Origin: Sphingomonas naphthae | GTDB lineage: Bacteria; Pseudomonadota; Alphaproteobacteria; Sphingomonadales; Sphingomonadaceae | Direction: 5' to 3' | DNA length: 64,000 nt | Assembly: GCF_028607085.1 (NCBI RefSeq) | Contig: NZ_CP117411.1 | Coordinates: 1,922,001-1,986,000, forward strand | Shown: positions 43,801 to 52,216 of the stretch, in pieces | Layout of the letters: every line of letters starts with the position of its first letter | How positions within the stretch are numbered: position 1 is the first letter of the stretch | Translations under genes and position numbers: made by a program | The notes under the pieces: model-generated | What the model was told of the DNA's origin: nothing | What the model saw: only the letters and a program-made list of their open reading frames with translations | Databases searched by the model: none

Positions 43801-44387
43801 ACGAACTCGCAGGGTGGGTCGCGCCCGCCGCCACCATGATCGCGGCGATGATGACCGCCGCCAATCTCGGCGCGCGCTTCACCGGCTGGGGCTTCGTGGT
43901 CTTTCTGCTGGGCTCGATCGGCTGGGTGATCGTCGCCGCGACCAGCGGCCAGACGAACCTGCTGCTCACCAACGGCTTCCTCGCGGTGGTGAACCTCGTC
44001 GGTATCTGGCGCTGGCTCGGCCGTCAGGCCCGCTACGAGGCGGGCGGGCGCGAGGCGGCGGAGAGGAGCGAGGCCAAACCCGTCCGCCCCCTCCTGCCGG
44101 TCGGCTCGCTCGCCGATCGCAGCGTCGTCGCGCGTGACGGCGGCACGCTCGGCCATGTCGTCGATGCGATGCTCGACGAGGGCGCCGGTCGCATCGCCTA
44201 TCTGGTGGTCCGCACCGGCGGGGTCGGCGGCGTCGGCGAGACGCTCCACGGCCTCGGCTGGGGCGAGGTGACAGCGTGCGAGGCGGGGCGGCTGGTCGCG
44301 GCGATCGACGCCCCAGCCCTCGCCGCCCGCCCGGCGCTGGAGCCCGACGCCTGGCCCGCCAGCGCCCGCGAGGCCGGGATTGCCTGA
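43797..44387 (+). CDS. Membrane protein with C-terminal PRC-barrel domain
   Basis: 196 residues. Two or three hydrophobic helices (LAGWVAPAATMIAAMMTAANLG, FVVFLLGSIGWVIVAATSG, LLLTNGFLAVVNLVGIWRWL) are followed by a PRC barrel (VGSLADRSVVARDGGTLGHVVDAMLDEGAGRIAYLVVRTGGVGGVGETLHGLGW). PRC barrels bind partner proteins, for example in RNA metabolism and photosynthetic reaction centres. The ATG overlaps the previous stop, and the following gene overlaps by 8 bases, so the three genes form a tightly coupled unit. Confidence 0.85.
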   Translation: MNELAGWVAPAATMIAAMMTAANLGARFTGWGFVVFLLGSIGWVIVAATSGQTNLLLTNGFLAVVNLVGIWRWLGRQARYEAGGREAAERSEAKPVRPLLPVGSLADRSVVARDGGTLGHVVDAMLDEGAGRIAYLVVRTGGVGGVGETLHGLGWGEVTACEAGRLVAAIDAPALAARPALEPDAWPASAREAGIA

Positions 44388-44892
44388 TCCCGCGCCCGTC
44401 ATCGTCACCGCAACCCTCGGTGACGCGGATTTCGCCCGCCTCGATGCGCTGCGCCGCGCCCACTTCCCGCCCGAGCGCAACCATCTGTCGGCGCACCTGA
44501 CTCTCTTCCACCACCTCCCGCCCTCTTTGCTGCCCGAACTCGACGGGCGGCTGCGCGAGGCGGTGCGGGCGGCACCCCCGGCCGCTACGCTGGCGGCGGT
44601 GATGTCGCTCGGGCGGGGCGTGGCCTACCGGATCGACAGCCCCGCGCTCGCCGCGGTCCGTGCCGACCTCGCCGATGCCTTCGCCGGCCTGCTGACGCCG
44701 CAGGATCAGGCCGGCTGGCGCCCCCATGTCACCATCCAGAACAAGGTGGCGCCCGAAGCCGCACGGGCGCTGCAAGTCGCGCTCTCCGCCGATTTCCGCC
44801 CCGCGCCGCTCGCGATCGTCGGGCTGGCGAGCCATTATTATCGGGGCGGCCCGTGGGAGCCGATCAAGGCCTACCGCTTCCGCGCGGGCTGA
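44380..44892 (+). CDS. 2'-5' RNA ligase / 2H phosphoesterase family protein
   Basis: 170 residues from a TTG start at 44380, overlapping the upstream gene by 8 bases. Both HxT motifs of the 2H superfamily are present: HLTLFH (residues ~39-44) and HVTIQN (~118-123). The enzyme family hydrolyses or ligates 2'-5' phosphodiester bonds and 2',3'-cyclic nucleotides; the biological substrate is generally unknown. Its coupling to a PRC-barrel gene and an NTP-transferase gene is noteworthy. Confidence 0.88.
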   Translation: MPDPAPVIVTATLGDADFARLDALRRAHFPPERNHLSAHLTLFHHLPPSLLPELDGRLREAVRAAPPAATLAAVMSLGRGVAYRIDSPALAAVRADLADAFAGLLTPQDQAGWRPHVTIQNKVAPEAARALQVALSADFRPAPLAIVGLASHYYRGGPWEPIKAYRFRAG

Positions 44893-44994
44893 ACCCGATA
44901 ATTGGTCACCGGCGCGTTAGGGTTAGGAGATTGTCAAAGTCTTGCCCCTAGATCGAGTCGCGAAGCCGCCCATCCGGGGTGGACGGGGTGATCG

Positions 44995-46467
44995 ATGAGC
45001 GCATTCGGCAGGCGGGGTGGAACGGCGGGCTTCGGGGTCGCGCGACCGATGCAGGTCGGGCAGCCGGGGATGGCCGGCGGCCAGTTTCCGCCGCTGACCG
45101 AAAGTTCCTTCCCCGCCCCCATTCCCGAGCCGCTCGACGCGATGGCGCGGCTGGCGCACCGCGAGGCGGCGTCGGGCGAGGCGGGATCGAGCCGGGTCGA
45201 GGGTTTCGAGGCATCGGTCCACCGCATCAAGGAACAGGTGCTGCCGCGCCTGCTCGAGCGGGTCGATGCCGAGGCCGCCGCGACCTTGGCCAAGGACGAG
45301 CTGGCCGAGGAATTCCGCCCGATCATCGGCGAGGTGCTGGCCGAGCTGAAGATCACGCTCAACCGGCGCGAGCAGTTCGCGCTGGAAAAGGTGCTGGTCG
45401 ATGAGCTGCTGGGCCTGGGGCCGTTGGAGGAACTGCTTTCCGATCCGGCGATCACCGACATCATGGTCAACGGGCCGGACCAGACATACGTGGAGCGCAA
45501 GGGCAAGCTGGAGCTGGCCAACGTGCAGTTCCGCGACGAGGAGCATCTGTTCCAGATCGCCCAGCGCATCGTGTCCAAGGTCGGCCGCCGGGTCGACCAG
45601 ACCACGCCGTTGGCCGACGCCCGCCTTCAGGACGGCAGCCGCGTCAACGTGATCGTGCCGCCGCTGTCGCTGCGCGGCACGGCCATCTCGATCCGCAAAT
45701 TCTCCGCCAAGCCGATCACGCTCGACATCATGGCCAAGACGGGCAGCATGTCCGAGAAGATGGCGACGGTGCTGAAGATCGCCGGCGCCTGCCGGTTCAA
45801 CGTCATCATCTCGGGCGGCACGGGCTCGGGCAAGACGACGATGCTCAACGCGCTGTCGAAGATGATCGACCCCGGCGAGCGCGTGGTGACGATCGAGGAC
45901 GCGGCCGAGCTTCGCCTGCAACAGCCGCATTGGCTGCCGCTGGAAACGCGCCCCGCCAACCTGGAAGGGTTCGGCGCGATCACGATCCGCGATCTCGTCA
46001 TCAACGCGCTGCGCATGCGGCCGGATCGCATCATCCTGGGCGAAATCCGTGGCTCGGAATGTTTCGACATGCTGGCGGCGATGAACACCGGCCACGACGG
46101 ATCGATGTGCACGCTCCACTCCAATTCCCCCCGCGAGGCGCTGGCGCGTATGGAGAATATGGTGCTGATGTCCGACATCAAGGTGCCCAAGGACGCCATC
46201 AGCCGCCAGATCGCGGATTCGGTCGACATGATCGTGCAGGTGAAGCGCCTGCGCGACGGTTCGCGCCGGGTGACCAACATCACCGAGGTGATCGGCATGG
46301 AAGGCCCCGTGATCGTCACGCAGGAGCTGTTCAAGTTCGACTATCTCGACGAGGGCGCCGACGGCCGCATCGCGGGCGATTACAACAGCTCGGGCCTGCG
46401 CCCCTACACGCTGGAAAAGGCGCGGCAGTTCGGCTTCGATCAGGCCTATCTGGAGGCATGCCTGTAA
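44995..46467 (+). CDS. cpaF: CpaF-type Flp pilus assembly ATPase
   Basis: 490 residues, TadA/CpaF family of type II/IV secretion ATPases. Walker A is GGTGSGKTT (274-282), the Asp box ITIRDLVINALRMRPDRIILGEIRG, the His box TGHDGSMCTLHSNSPREAL and LQQPHWLPLETRP are complete. CpaF powers Flp/Tad pili. Unusually, no other tad/cpa genes lie in the window; this copy may be solitary or detached from its cluster. It is followed 12 bases later by a TylF-like methyltransferase gene. Confidence 0.95.
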   Translation: MSAFGRRGGTAGFGVARPMQVGQPGMAGGQFPPLTESSFPAPIPEPLDAMARLAHREAASGEAGSSRVEGFEASVHRIKEQVLPRLLERVDAEAAATLAKDELAEEFRPIIGEVLAELKITLNRREQFALEKVLVDELLGLGPLEELLSDPAITDIMVNGPDQTYVERKGKLELANVQFRDEEHLFQIAQRIVSKVGRRVDQTTPLADARLQDGSRVNVIVPPLSLRGTAISIRKFSAKPITLDIMAKTGSMSEKMATVLKIAGACRFNVIISGGTGSGKTTMLNALSKMIDPGERVVTIEDAAELRLQQPHWLPLETRPANLEGFGAITIRDLVINALRMRPDRIILGEIRGSECFDMLAAMNTGHDGSMCTLHSNSPREALARMENMVLMSDIKVPKDAISRQIADSVDMIVQVKRLRDGSRRVTNITEVIGMEGPVIVTQELFKFDYLDEGADGRIAGDYNSSGLRPYTLEKARQFGFDQAYLEACL

Positions 46468-46479
46468 ACACCGCAGACT

Positions 46480-47127
46480 ATGCGGATAGAATATGACGTT
46501 TCATTGCTGAGACGATTCATCGGACTTTGCGGCTTTGACAGGTCGCGGCCGTTCCCGCTCCATGCCCGGATCGGAACAATCCGGGAGGATGACGGGTGGA
46601 TATTTCGTTTCATCGAGGCGGGCATCTGGCGCGGCGGGGCGATCATCCTGATGCGGGCGCTGCTCGACGTCTATGGCGCCGACGGCCGCAAGGTTTTCGC
46701 GGCCGATTCCTTCGCCGGCATCCCGCTCAACACGAAGGCGAAGAACGATCCGGTCGATCGCTGGGCCGACCGCTGGGTCGCAGGCTTGGAGGAGGTGCGC
46801 GGCAATATCGCGCGCTTTGGCCTGCTCGACGAGCGGATCATATTCGTCGAGGGCTTCTTCGCCGACAGTCTCCCGGCGCTTCGCGACGAGCGGTTCGCGC
46901 TGATCCGGCTGGATTCGGATTCCTACGATTCGGTCGAGACGTCGCTGGATTACCTCTATCCCCTGCTGTCGCGCGGCGGGGTGATCATCATCGACGACTG
47001 GCATCTGCCCGGATGCCGCATGGCCGTGCAGGATTATCGCGCGCGCCATGGCATCGCCGATCCGATCCAGCAGGATGGCGGCAACGCCTATTGGGTGAAG
47101 CGACAGGAATATGGCACGCCCCGCTGA
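46480..47127 (+). CDS. TylF/macrocin O-methyltransferase-like protein
   Basis: 215 residues. FRFIEAGIWRGGAIILMRALLDVYGADGRKVFAADSFAGIP is the SAM-binding start of the TylF family, followed by FGLLDERIIFVEGFFADSLPAL, IRLDSDSYDSVETSLDYLYPLLSRGGVIIIDDWHLPGCRMAVQDYRARHGI with metal-binding acids. Many such enzymes methylate sugars in glycans or antibiotics. The start ATG 46480 has no strong Shine-Dalgarno sequence; coupling to cpaF through the 12-base gap is likely. Substrate unknown. Confidence 0.85.
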   Translation: MRIEYDVSLLRRFIGLCGFDRSRPFPLHARIGTIREDDGWIFRFIEAGIWRGGAIILMRALLDVYGADGRKVFAADSFAGIPLNTKAKNDPVDRWADRWVAGLEEVRGNIARFGLLDERIIFVEGFFADSLPALRDERFALIRLDSDSYDSVETSLDYLYPLLSRGGVIIIDDWHLPGCRMAVQDYRARHGIADPIQQDGGNAYWVKRQEYGTPR

Positions 47128-47151
47128 AATCCCGGCGCGGTGCCCACCGCC

Positions 47152-47928
47152 TTACCGCCCGACCCAATTCCCCGGCCGCTTCTCCACGAACGCCGTCATC
47201 CCCTCGATCTTGTCCTCGGTCGCGCAGACGCCGTTGAACAGGCGGCGCTCGAAGACGATGCCCATCGCGAGGTTCGTCTCGAACGCGGCGTTGACCATTT
47301 CCTTGTTCACCAGCGCGGCGACCGGCGGCATGGCGGCGATGTCCTGCGCGGCCTTCAGCGCCTCGTCGAGCAGGTCGGCGGCCGGCACCACGCGCGAAAC
47401 GAGGCTGGCGCGTTCGGCTTCCTCGGCACCCATCATCCGGCCCGTCAGGCACATGTCCATCGCCTTGGCCTTGCCGACCGCGCGGGTCAGGCGCTGCGAG
47501 CCGCCCATGCCCGGCGCCACGCCCAGCTTGATCTCCGGCTGACCGAATTTGGCGGTATCGGCCGCGATGATGAAATCGGCCATCATCGCCACTTCGCAGC
47601 CACCGCCCAGCGCGAAGCCCGCGACCGCCGCGATCCACGGCTTGCGCGTCGCGGTGACCTTCTCGAAGCCCTGGAAGAAATTCTCCAGATACATGTCGGA
47701 GAAGCCCTTGCCCTGCATCCCCTTGATATCGGCGCCCGCCGCGAACGCCTTCTCGCTGCCGGTCAGCACCAGGCAGCGCTGGCCCGGATCGGCGTCATAG
47801 GCCGCGAAGCAGGCGATCAGATCGTCCAGCACCTGCTGATTGAGCGCGTTCAGCGCCTGCGGGCGGTTGAACCGCACGAGCGTCACCGCGCCCTGCTGTT
47901 CGACGAGCAGCGTCTCGTAATCCATCAT
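47152..47928 (-). CDS. Enoyl-CoA hydratase
   Basis: 258 residues, crotonase fold. Catalytic acids are visible in ALGGGCEVAMMADF and FGQPEIKLGVAPGMGG, and the CoA oxyanion segment is FAAGADIKGM. It hydrates 2-trans-enoyl-CoA in fatty-acid or branched-chain amino-acid degradation. It lies downstream of an SDR and an acyl-CoA dehydrogenase on the same strand, which supplies the preceding and following steps. The first ATG is followed by a second Met; either may start. Confidence 0.93.
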   Translation of the reverse strand: MMDYETLLVEQQGAVTLVRFNRPQALNALNQQVLDDLIACFAAYDADPGQRCLVLTGSEKAFAAGADIKGMQGKGFSDMYLENFFQGFEKVTATRKPWIAAVAGFALGGGCEVAMMADFIIAADTAKFGQPEIKLGVAPGMGGSQRLTRAVGKAKAMDMCLTGRMMGAEEAERASLVSRVVPAADLLDEALKAAQDIAAMPPVAALVNKEMVNAAFETNLAMGIVFERRLFNGVCATEDKIEGMTAFVEKRPGNWVGR

Positions 47929-47946
47929 TCTCTCCCGATCAGGCGC

Positions 47947-48708
47947 TCAGCGTGGCGCCATGCGGATGGCGCCGTCAAGCCGGATGACCTCGCCGTTGAG
48001 CATCGGATTGCGGACGATCGCCTCGACCAGCTGGGCATATTCGGCCGGTTTGCCGAGGCGGCTGGGGTGCGGCACCATCGCGCCCAGCGCATCCTGCACA
48101 TGCTGCGGGAAGCTCTCCAGCATCGGCGTCAGGAAGATGCCCGGGGCGATCGTCATCACCCGGATCTTGTGCTGCGACAGGTCGCGCGCGATCGGCAGGG
48201 TCATGCCGACGACGCCGCCCTTGGAGGCCGCATAGGCCGCCTGCCCGATCTGCCCGTCATAGGCCGCCACGCTGGCGGTGTTGACGATCACGCCGCGCTC
48301 GCCCTCGACCTCGTCGATCGCCGCGAGGCGCGCCGCGAATTTCGAGATCATGTTGAACGTGCCGATCAGGTTCACGCCGATCGTCTTGGCGAAGGTATCG
48401 AACGGGTGCGGAGCATTCTCCTTGCCGACGGTCTTCACCGCCGGCGCGATACCAGCGCAATTGACGAGGATGCGCGCGACGCCGTGCGCCGCCTCCGCCG
48501 CGTCGAGGCCCGCCGCCGCGCTGGCGTCGTCGGCGACGTTGACGCTCACGAACAGCCCGCCGATCTCCTCGGCCTTGGCGCGCCCGACCTTTTCGTTGAG
48601 ATCGAAGATGGCGACCTTGGCGCCGGCACCCGCCAGCATCTTGGCGGTCGCGTTGCCGAGGCCCGAGGCGCCGCCGGTGACGATCGCCGAAACTCCATTG
48701 AGATCCAT
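47947..48708 (-). CDS. SDR-family 3-hydroxyacyl-CoA dehydrogenase (HSD17B10-like)
   Basis: 253 residues from ATG 48708 (MDLNGVSAIVTGGASGLG). NAD-binding TGGASGLG, the structural NCAGIAPAVKTVG and the catalytic Ser-Tyr-Lys in VNTASVAAYDGQIGQAAYAASKGG match the type 2 3-hydroxyacyl-CoA dehydrogenases that handle branched chain intermediates such as 2-methyl-3-hydroxybutyryl-CoA. Placed between the acyl-CoA dehydrogenase and enoyl-CoA hydratase genes, it fits an isoleucine/valine beta-oxidation unit. Confidence 0.9.
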   Translation of the reverse strand: MDLNGVSAIVTGGASGLGNATAKMLAGAGAKVAIFDLNEKVGRAKAEEIGGLFVSVNVADDASAAAGLDAAEAAHGVARILVNCAGIAPAVKTVGKENAPHPFDTFAKTIGVNLIGTFNMISKFAARLAAIDEVEGERGVIVNTASVAAYDGQIGQAAYAASKGGVVGMTLPIARDLSQHKIRVMTIAPGIFLTPMLESFPQHVQDALGAMVPHPSRLGKPAEYAQLVEAIVRNPMLNGEVIRLDGAIRMAPR

Positions 48709-48773
48709 ATGTCCAGCTCCTTGGGTCAGTTCGGGGGCGGTGACGGCCCTATGATTGCTGCGAGGCGTGGGTG

Positions 48774-49901
48774 TTACAAGGCGCGCGCGATCACCATGCG
48801 CTGAATGTCCGACGTGCCCTCGTAGATCTGGCACACCCGCACATCGCGGTAGATTTTCGCGACGCCATATTCCTCGAGATAACCGTAGCCGCCGAGTGTC
48901 TGCACCGCACCCGAGCAGACGGCCTCGGCCGTTTCGGACGCGACCAGCTTGGCCATCGAGGCTTCGGTCAGGCAGGGCAGGCCCGCATCCTTCAGGCTCG
49001 CGGCATGCAGCACCAGATGCCGCGCCGCCTCCAGACGGGAAGCGAGATCGGCGAGGCGGAAGCCCACCGCCTGATGCTCGATGATGGCCTTGCCCATCGA
49101 CTTGCGATCCTTGGCGTAATCCACCGCGATGGCGAGCGCCGCCTGCGCCATGCCGATGCACTGCGCGGCGATGCCGATGCGCCCCGCCTCCAGATTGGAC
49201 AGGGCCATGCGATAGCCCGCGCCGCGCTCGCCGAAGAGCAGATCGTCGGCCACGAACATCTCGTCGAAGCGGATCGCGCAGGTGTCGGACGCGCCCTGCC
49301 CCATCTTGTGCTCGACCTTGTCGACCGAATAGCCCGGCGTGTCGGTCGGCACGAGGAAGCCGGAGATGCCCTTCTTGCCGGCCTCCGGATCGGTCACGGC
49401 GAACACCATCGCCACGCCGCCGATCTTGCCCGAGGTGATGAATTGCTTGGCGCCGTTCAGCACCCAGCCGCCCTCGACCTTGGTGGCGCGCGTCCTGAGC
49501 GCCGAAGCATCCGACCCGGCATCCGCCTCGGTCAGCGCGAAGCAGCCGATCATGCGGCCGCTGACAAGATCGGGCAGGAAGCGCGTCTTCTGCGCCTCGC
49601 TGCCGAAGCGCAGGATGCCCGAGACGAGCAGGCTGTTCTGGATCGACACGATCGTGGAAAGCGCGCCGTCGGCCGCGCCCAGTTCGATCAGCGACAGCGC
49701 GTAGGACACATAATCCGCCGCCGCGCCGCCGGCCTCTTCGGGCGCGGTCATGCCCATCAGCCCCATCTGGGCGAGTTCGACGAACAAATCGGGCGGATAG
49801 CCGTGCGCCGCCTCATAGGCCGCGCTGTTCGGCTTGATCCGCTCCTGTGCGAAGTCGCGAACCGCATCGCGGATCGCCGTCTGCGTGTCCGTCAGAATCA
49901 T
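48774..49901 (-). CDS. Acyl-CoA dehydrogenase (short/branched-chain type)
   Basis: 375 residues. FAD-binding FALTEADAGSDASALRTRA and WVLNGAKQFITSG, the C-terminal YGYLEEYGVAKIYRDVRVCQIYEGTSDIQ with catalytic Glu361, and normal length all fit. It oxidises acyl-CoA to enoyl-CoA with electrons going to ETF. First gene of the three-gene degradation row. Its upstream region carries the TTGCGA motif cluster shared with the divergent PepSY operon. Confidence 0.94.
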   Translation of the reverse strand: MILTDTQTAIRDAVRDFAQERIKPNSAAYEAAHGYPPDLFVELAQMGLMGMTAPEEAGGAAADYVSYALSLIELGAADGALSTIVSIQNSLLVSGILRFGSEAQKTRFLPDLVSGRMIGCFALTEADAGSDASALRTRATKVEGGWVLNGAKQFITSGKIGGVAMVFAVTDPEAGKKGISGFLVPTDTPGYSVDKVEHKMGQGASDTCAIRFDEMFVADDLLFGERGAGYRMALSNLEAGRIGIAAQCIGMAQAALAIAVDYAKDRKSMGKAIIEHQAVGFRLADLASRLEAARHLVLHAASLKDAGLPCLTEASMAKLVASETAEAVCSGAVQTLGGYGYLEEYGVAKIYRDVRVCQIYEGTSDIQRMVIARAL

Positions 49902-49953
49902 TTTCTCTCCACCTCAGGAGGCTGGTGGCTTTCGCGCGCGCCGGCGTCAATGG

Positions 49954-50090
49954 ATTCGCAGCGACCCGGCGATGACTTGCTTGCGAAGTTTGCGAAGCCC
50001 GTTCGCAGAATGCGCGGCGATGACGGGCGGGAATTGCACCTCTTTTTTGCGAATGGCTCGCAACACCATTGCGATTGCGAACCGTTCGCG
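49954..50090. promoter_or_regulatory. Cluster of TTGCGA/TTCGCA motifs between divergent operons
   Basis: At least seven copies or near copies of TTGCGA(A) occur in about 135 bases: 49954-ish TTCGCA, TTGCGAA at 49981 and 49990 (9-base spacing), TTCGCA at 50002, a perfect palindrome TTGCGA-ATGGC-TCGCAA (50047-50063), and a direct repeat TTGCGA-TTGCGAA (50069-50081) followed by TTCGCG. This is far denser than elsewhere in the window. The palindrome resembles GCGAAT-type Fur sites of alphaproteobacteria, which would suit the downstream operon, but that match is by memory only. Confidence 0.7.
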
Positions 50091-50132
50091 CTATCCGGCG
50101 ACCAACATCGGTAGCGGATCACACCCAAGCAT

Positions 50133-50774
50133 ATGTCGGACAGCGTAACCCGCACGATGGCGAGCCAAAGGCGGCGCGGCTTCTGGCTGAAGCATCTTCA
50201 CCGCTGGCACTGGATCAGCTCGGGCCTGTGCCTGGTCGGCATGATCCTGTTCGCCGTCACCGGCATCACGCTCAACCATGCCGGCAGCATCGCGAGCGAG
50301 CCCAAGACGATCACTCGCGTCACCACCCTGCCGCCGCCCGTGCGGCGCGCCATCGCCGGCGAGGACGAGGCCAAGCGCCCGCTGCCGCCCGCCGTGCGCG
50401 ACGCGATCGCCGGGGCGATCCAGGTGGACGTTCCCGCCGACACGATCGCCGAGTGGAGCGCCGACGAGGTCTTTCTCGACATGCCCCGCCCCGGCAGCGA
50501 CGCCACCCTCTCGATCGACCGGATCGAGGGCCGGGTGGAATATGAGCGCACCGATCGCGGCTGGATCAGCTTCCTCAACGATCTCCACAAGGGCCGCAAC
50601 GCGGGTGCCGCGTGGAGTTGGTTCCTCGATATCTTCGCGGCCTCGGCGATCATCTTCGCCTTTACCGGGCTGTTCCTGCTCCAGCTGCACGGCCGCCAGC
50701 GCCCGGCGACCTGGCCGGTGGTCGGCCTGGGGCTGATCGCGCCGCTCATCCTGATCCTGCTTTTCATCCACTAG
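50133..50774 (+). CDS. PepSY-associated membrane protein
   Basis: 213 residues. A basic start (QRRRGFWLKHLHRWHW) leads into helix 1 (ISSGLCLVGMILFAVTGITLNHAGS). Then comes a periplasmic PepSY-like domain (PLPPAVRDAIAGAIQVDVP...YERTDRGWISFLNDLHKGRNAG) and helices SWFLDIFAASAIIFAFTGLFLLQL and TWPVVGLGLIAPLILILLFI. The conserved histidines near the membrane (HLHRWHW, LNHAG, LHKG) could bind heme, as proposed for PepSY transmembrane reductases. First gene of the five-gene operon; ATG 50157 is an alternative start. Confidence 0.85.
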   Translation: MSDSVTRTMASQRRRGFWLKHLHRWHWISSGLCLVGMILFAVTGITLNHAGSIASEPKTITRVTTLPPPVRRAIAGEDEAKRPLPPAVRDAIAGAIQVDVPADTIAEWSADEVFLDMPRPGSDATLSIDRIEGRVEYERTDRGWISFLNDLHKGRNAGAAWSWFLDIFAASAIIFAFTGLFLLQLHGRQRPATWPVVGLGLIAPLILILLFIH

Positions 50775-50780
50775 GGGGAA

Positions 50781-51302
50781 ATGATGCACCTGACCTACCG
50801 CACGATCCTGCCGGCGACGGCCATGGCGAGCCTCGCCGGCCCGGCCCTGGCGACGACGGTCGATCTCTCGATCACGCTCCCCCAGATCAAGACCGCCGAA
50901 TATCACCGCCCCTATGTCGCGGCATGGCTGGAGCAGGCCGGGCAGCCGACCGGCCGCACCGTGCAGGTCTGGTATCAGCAGCCGCGCCCGAACGCGCGCG
51001 AGGACGGCACCAAGTGGCTGCGCGATCTGCGCGGCTGGTGGCGCAAGTCGGGCCGCGCGCTCGATCTGCCGGCCAACGGGATCAGCGGCGCGACCCGCGC
51101 GCCCGGCACCCATGCGGTCTCGGCCAATGTCGGCCAGCTGCCCGCCGGCGCCTATGAACTGGTGGTCGAGGCGGTGCGCGAGGACGGCAATCGCGAGACC
51201 GTCCGCCTGCCGATCGCCTGGAACGGCAAGGCCGCGACCAAGGCCGCGACCGCCAAGGGCACGATCGAACTCGGCGCCGTCAGCGCCGTGGTCAAGCCGT
51301 AA
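50781..51302 (+). CDS. DUF2271-family exported protein
   Basis: 173 residues with a signal peptide (TILPATAMASLAGPALA, to ~24). The mature domain (DLSITLPQIKTAEYHRPYVAAWLEQAGQPTGRTVQVWYQ...TKWLRDLRGWWRKSGRALDLPANGISGATRAPG) is the complete DUF2271. It is periplasmic and always occurs, as far as I know, beside PepSY and DUF4198 genes; no function is known. GGGGGA precedes the ATG, which is 7 bases after the upstream stop. Confidence 0.88.
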   Translation: MMHLTYRTILPATAMASLAGPALATTVDLSITLPQIKTAEYHRPYVAAWLEQAGQPTGRTVQVWYQQPRPNAREDGTKWLRDLRGWWRKSGRALDLPANGISGATRAPGTHAVSANVGQLPAGAYELVVEAVREDGNRETVRLPIAWNGKAATKAATAKGTIELGAVSAVVKP

Positions 51303-51324
51303 CATCAGGGGGAGGAAACCAGCC

Positions 51325-52140
51325 ATGAAAACGAAACTCGTCGCGGCGCTCGCCGCCGCCACCATGCTGATCCCGGCCGTCGCCACCGCGCACAGCCCGT
51401 GGCTCAAGCCGTCCGCCACCGTGGTTTCGGGCAAGGAAGGCTGGGTCACGGTCGATGCCGCCGCCTCGACCGACGTGTTCATCGCCGATCACCAGCCGCT
51501 GCCGTTCGAGATGATGAAGGTGACGCAGCCCGACGGCAGCGCCGGTCAGGTCGAAAATGGCATGCGGGGCAAGTTCCGCTCCACCTTCGACGTGCATCTG
51601 ACGCAGCCGGGCACCTATCGCATCGGCAGCGAGATGGCCGGCGTGTTCGGCAGCTACATGCTCGACGGCAAGGAACAGCGCCTGCCGCGCGGTCTGGCCG
51701 CCGACAAGCTGAAGGAGGCGATCCCGGCCGGCGCCACCGACGTGAAGATCATGGAAAATGCGGGCAGGAACGTGATCTTCGTGACCCTCGGCGCGCCGAC
51801 CGACACGGTGCTGAAGCCGACCGGCAAGGGCCTCGATTTCGCCCCCGTCACCCACCCCGACGATCTCGTCGCGGGTGAGCCCGCCACCTTCGGCTTCCTC
51901 GTCGACGGCAAGCCCGCCGCCGGCATCGAGGTGAAGGTGATCCCCGATGGCCGCCGCTACCGCGACGAGCAGAAGGAAGAGAGCTTCACCACCGACGCCA
52001 AGGGACAGGTCAAGATCACCTGGCCCGCCGCCGGCCTCTATTGGGTGCAGGCCAGCACGTCGGACAAGAACAGCAGCATCCCCGGCGCGACCGATCGCCG
52101 GATGAGCTTCACCGCGACCCTCGAGGTGCTTCAGCCCTGA
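51325..52140 (+). CDS. DUF4198-family exported protein
   Basis: 271 residues from ATG 51325, with GGGGGAGG well spaced. Signal peptide LVAALAAATMLIPAVATA. The mature N-terminus HSPWLKPSATVVSGKEGWVTVDAAASTDVFIADHQP and the C-terminal Ig-like half (AGEPATFGFLVDGKPAAGIEVKVIPDGRRYRDEQKEESFTTDAKGQVKITWPAAGLYWVQAS) are typical of DUF4198, which has been linked to nickel or cobalt and to iron uptake loci. The exposed N-terminal His after cleavage could be a metal ligand; that is inference. Confidence 0.9.
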   Translation: MKTKLVAALAAATMLIPAVATAHSPWLKPSATVVSGKEGWVTVDAAASTDVFIADHQPLPFEMMKVTQPDGSAGQVENGMRGKFRSTFDVHLTQPGTYRIGSEMAGVFGSYMLDGKEQRLPRGLAADKLKEAIPAGATDVKIMENAGRNVIFVTLGAPTDTVLKPTGKGLDFAPVTHPDDLVAGEPATFGFLVDGKPAAGIEVKVIPDGRRYRDEQKEESFTTDAKGQVKITWPAAGLYWVQASTSDKNSSIPGATDRRMSFTATLEVLQP

Positions 52141-52216
52141 TATGGCGGCACCTCACCTTTCCCCGCCCGACCCGCGTATCCCCAGGCGGCCATCGGGCGG
52201 GGAGCTTTGTCTTCCC

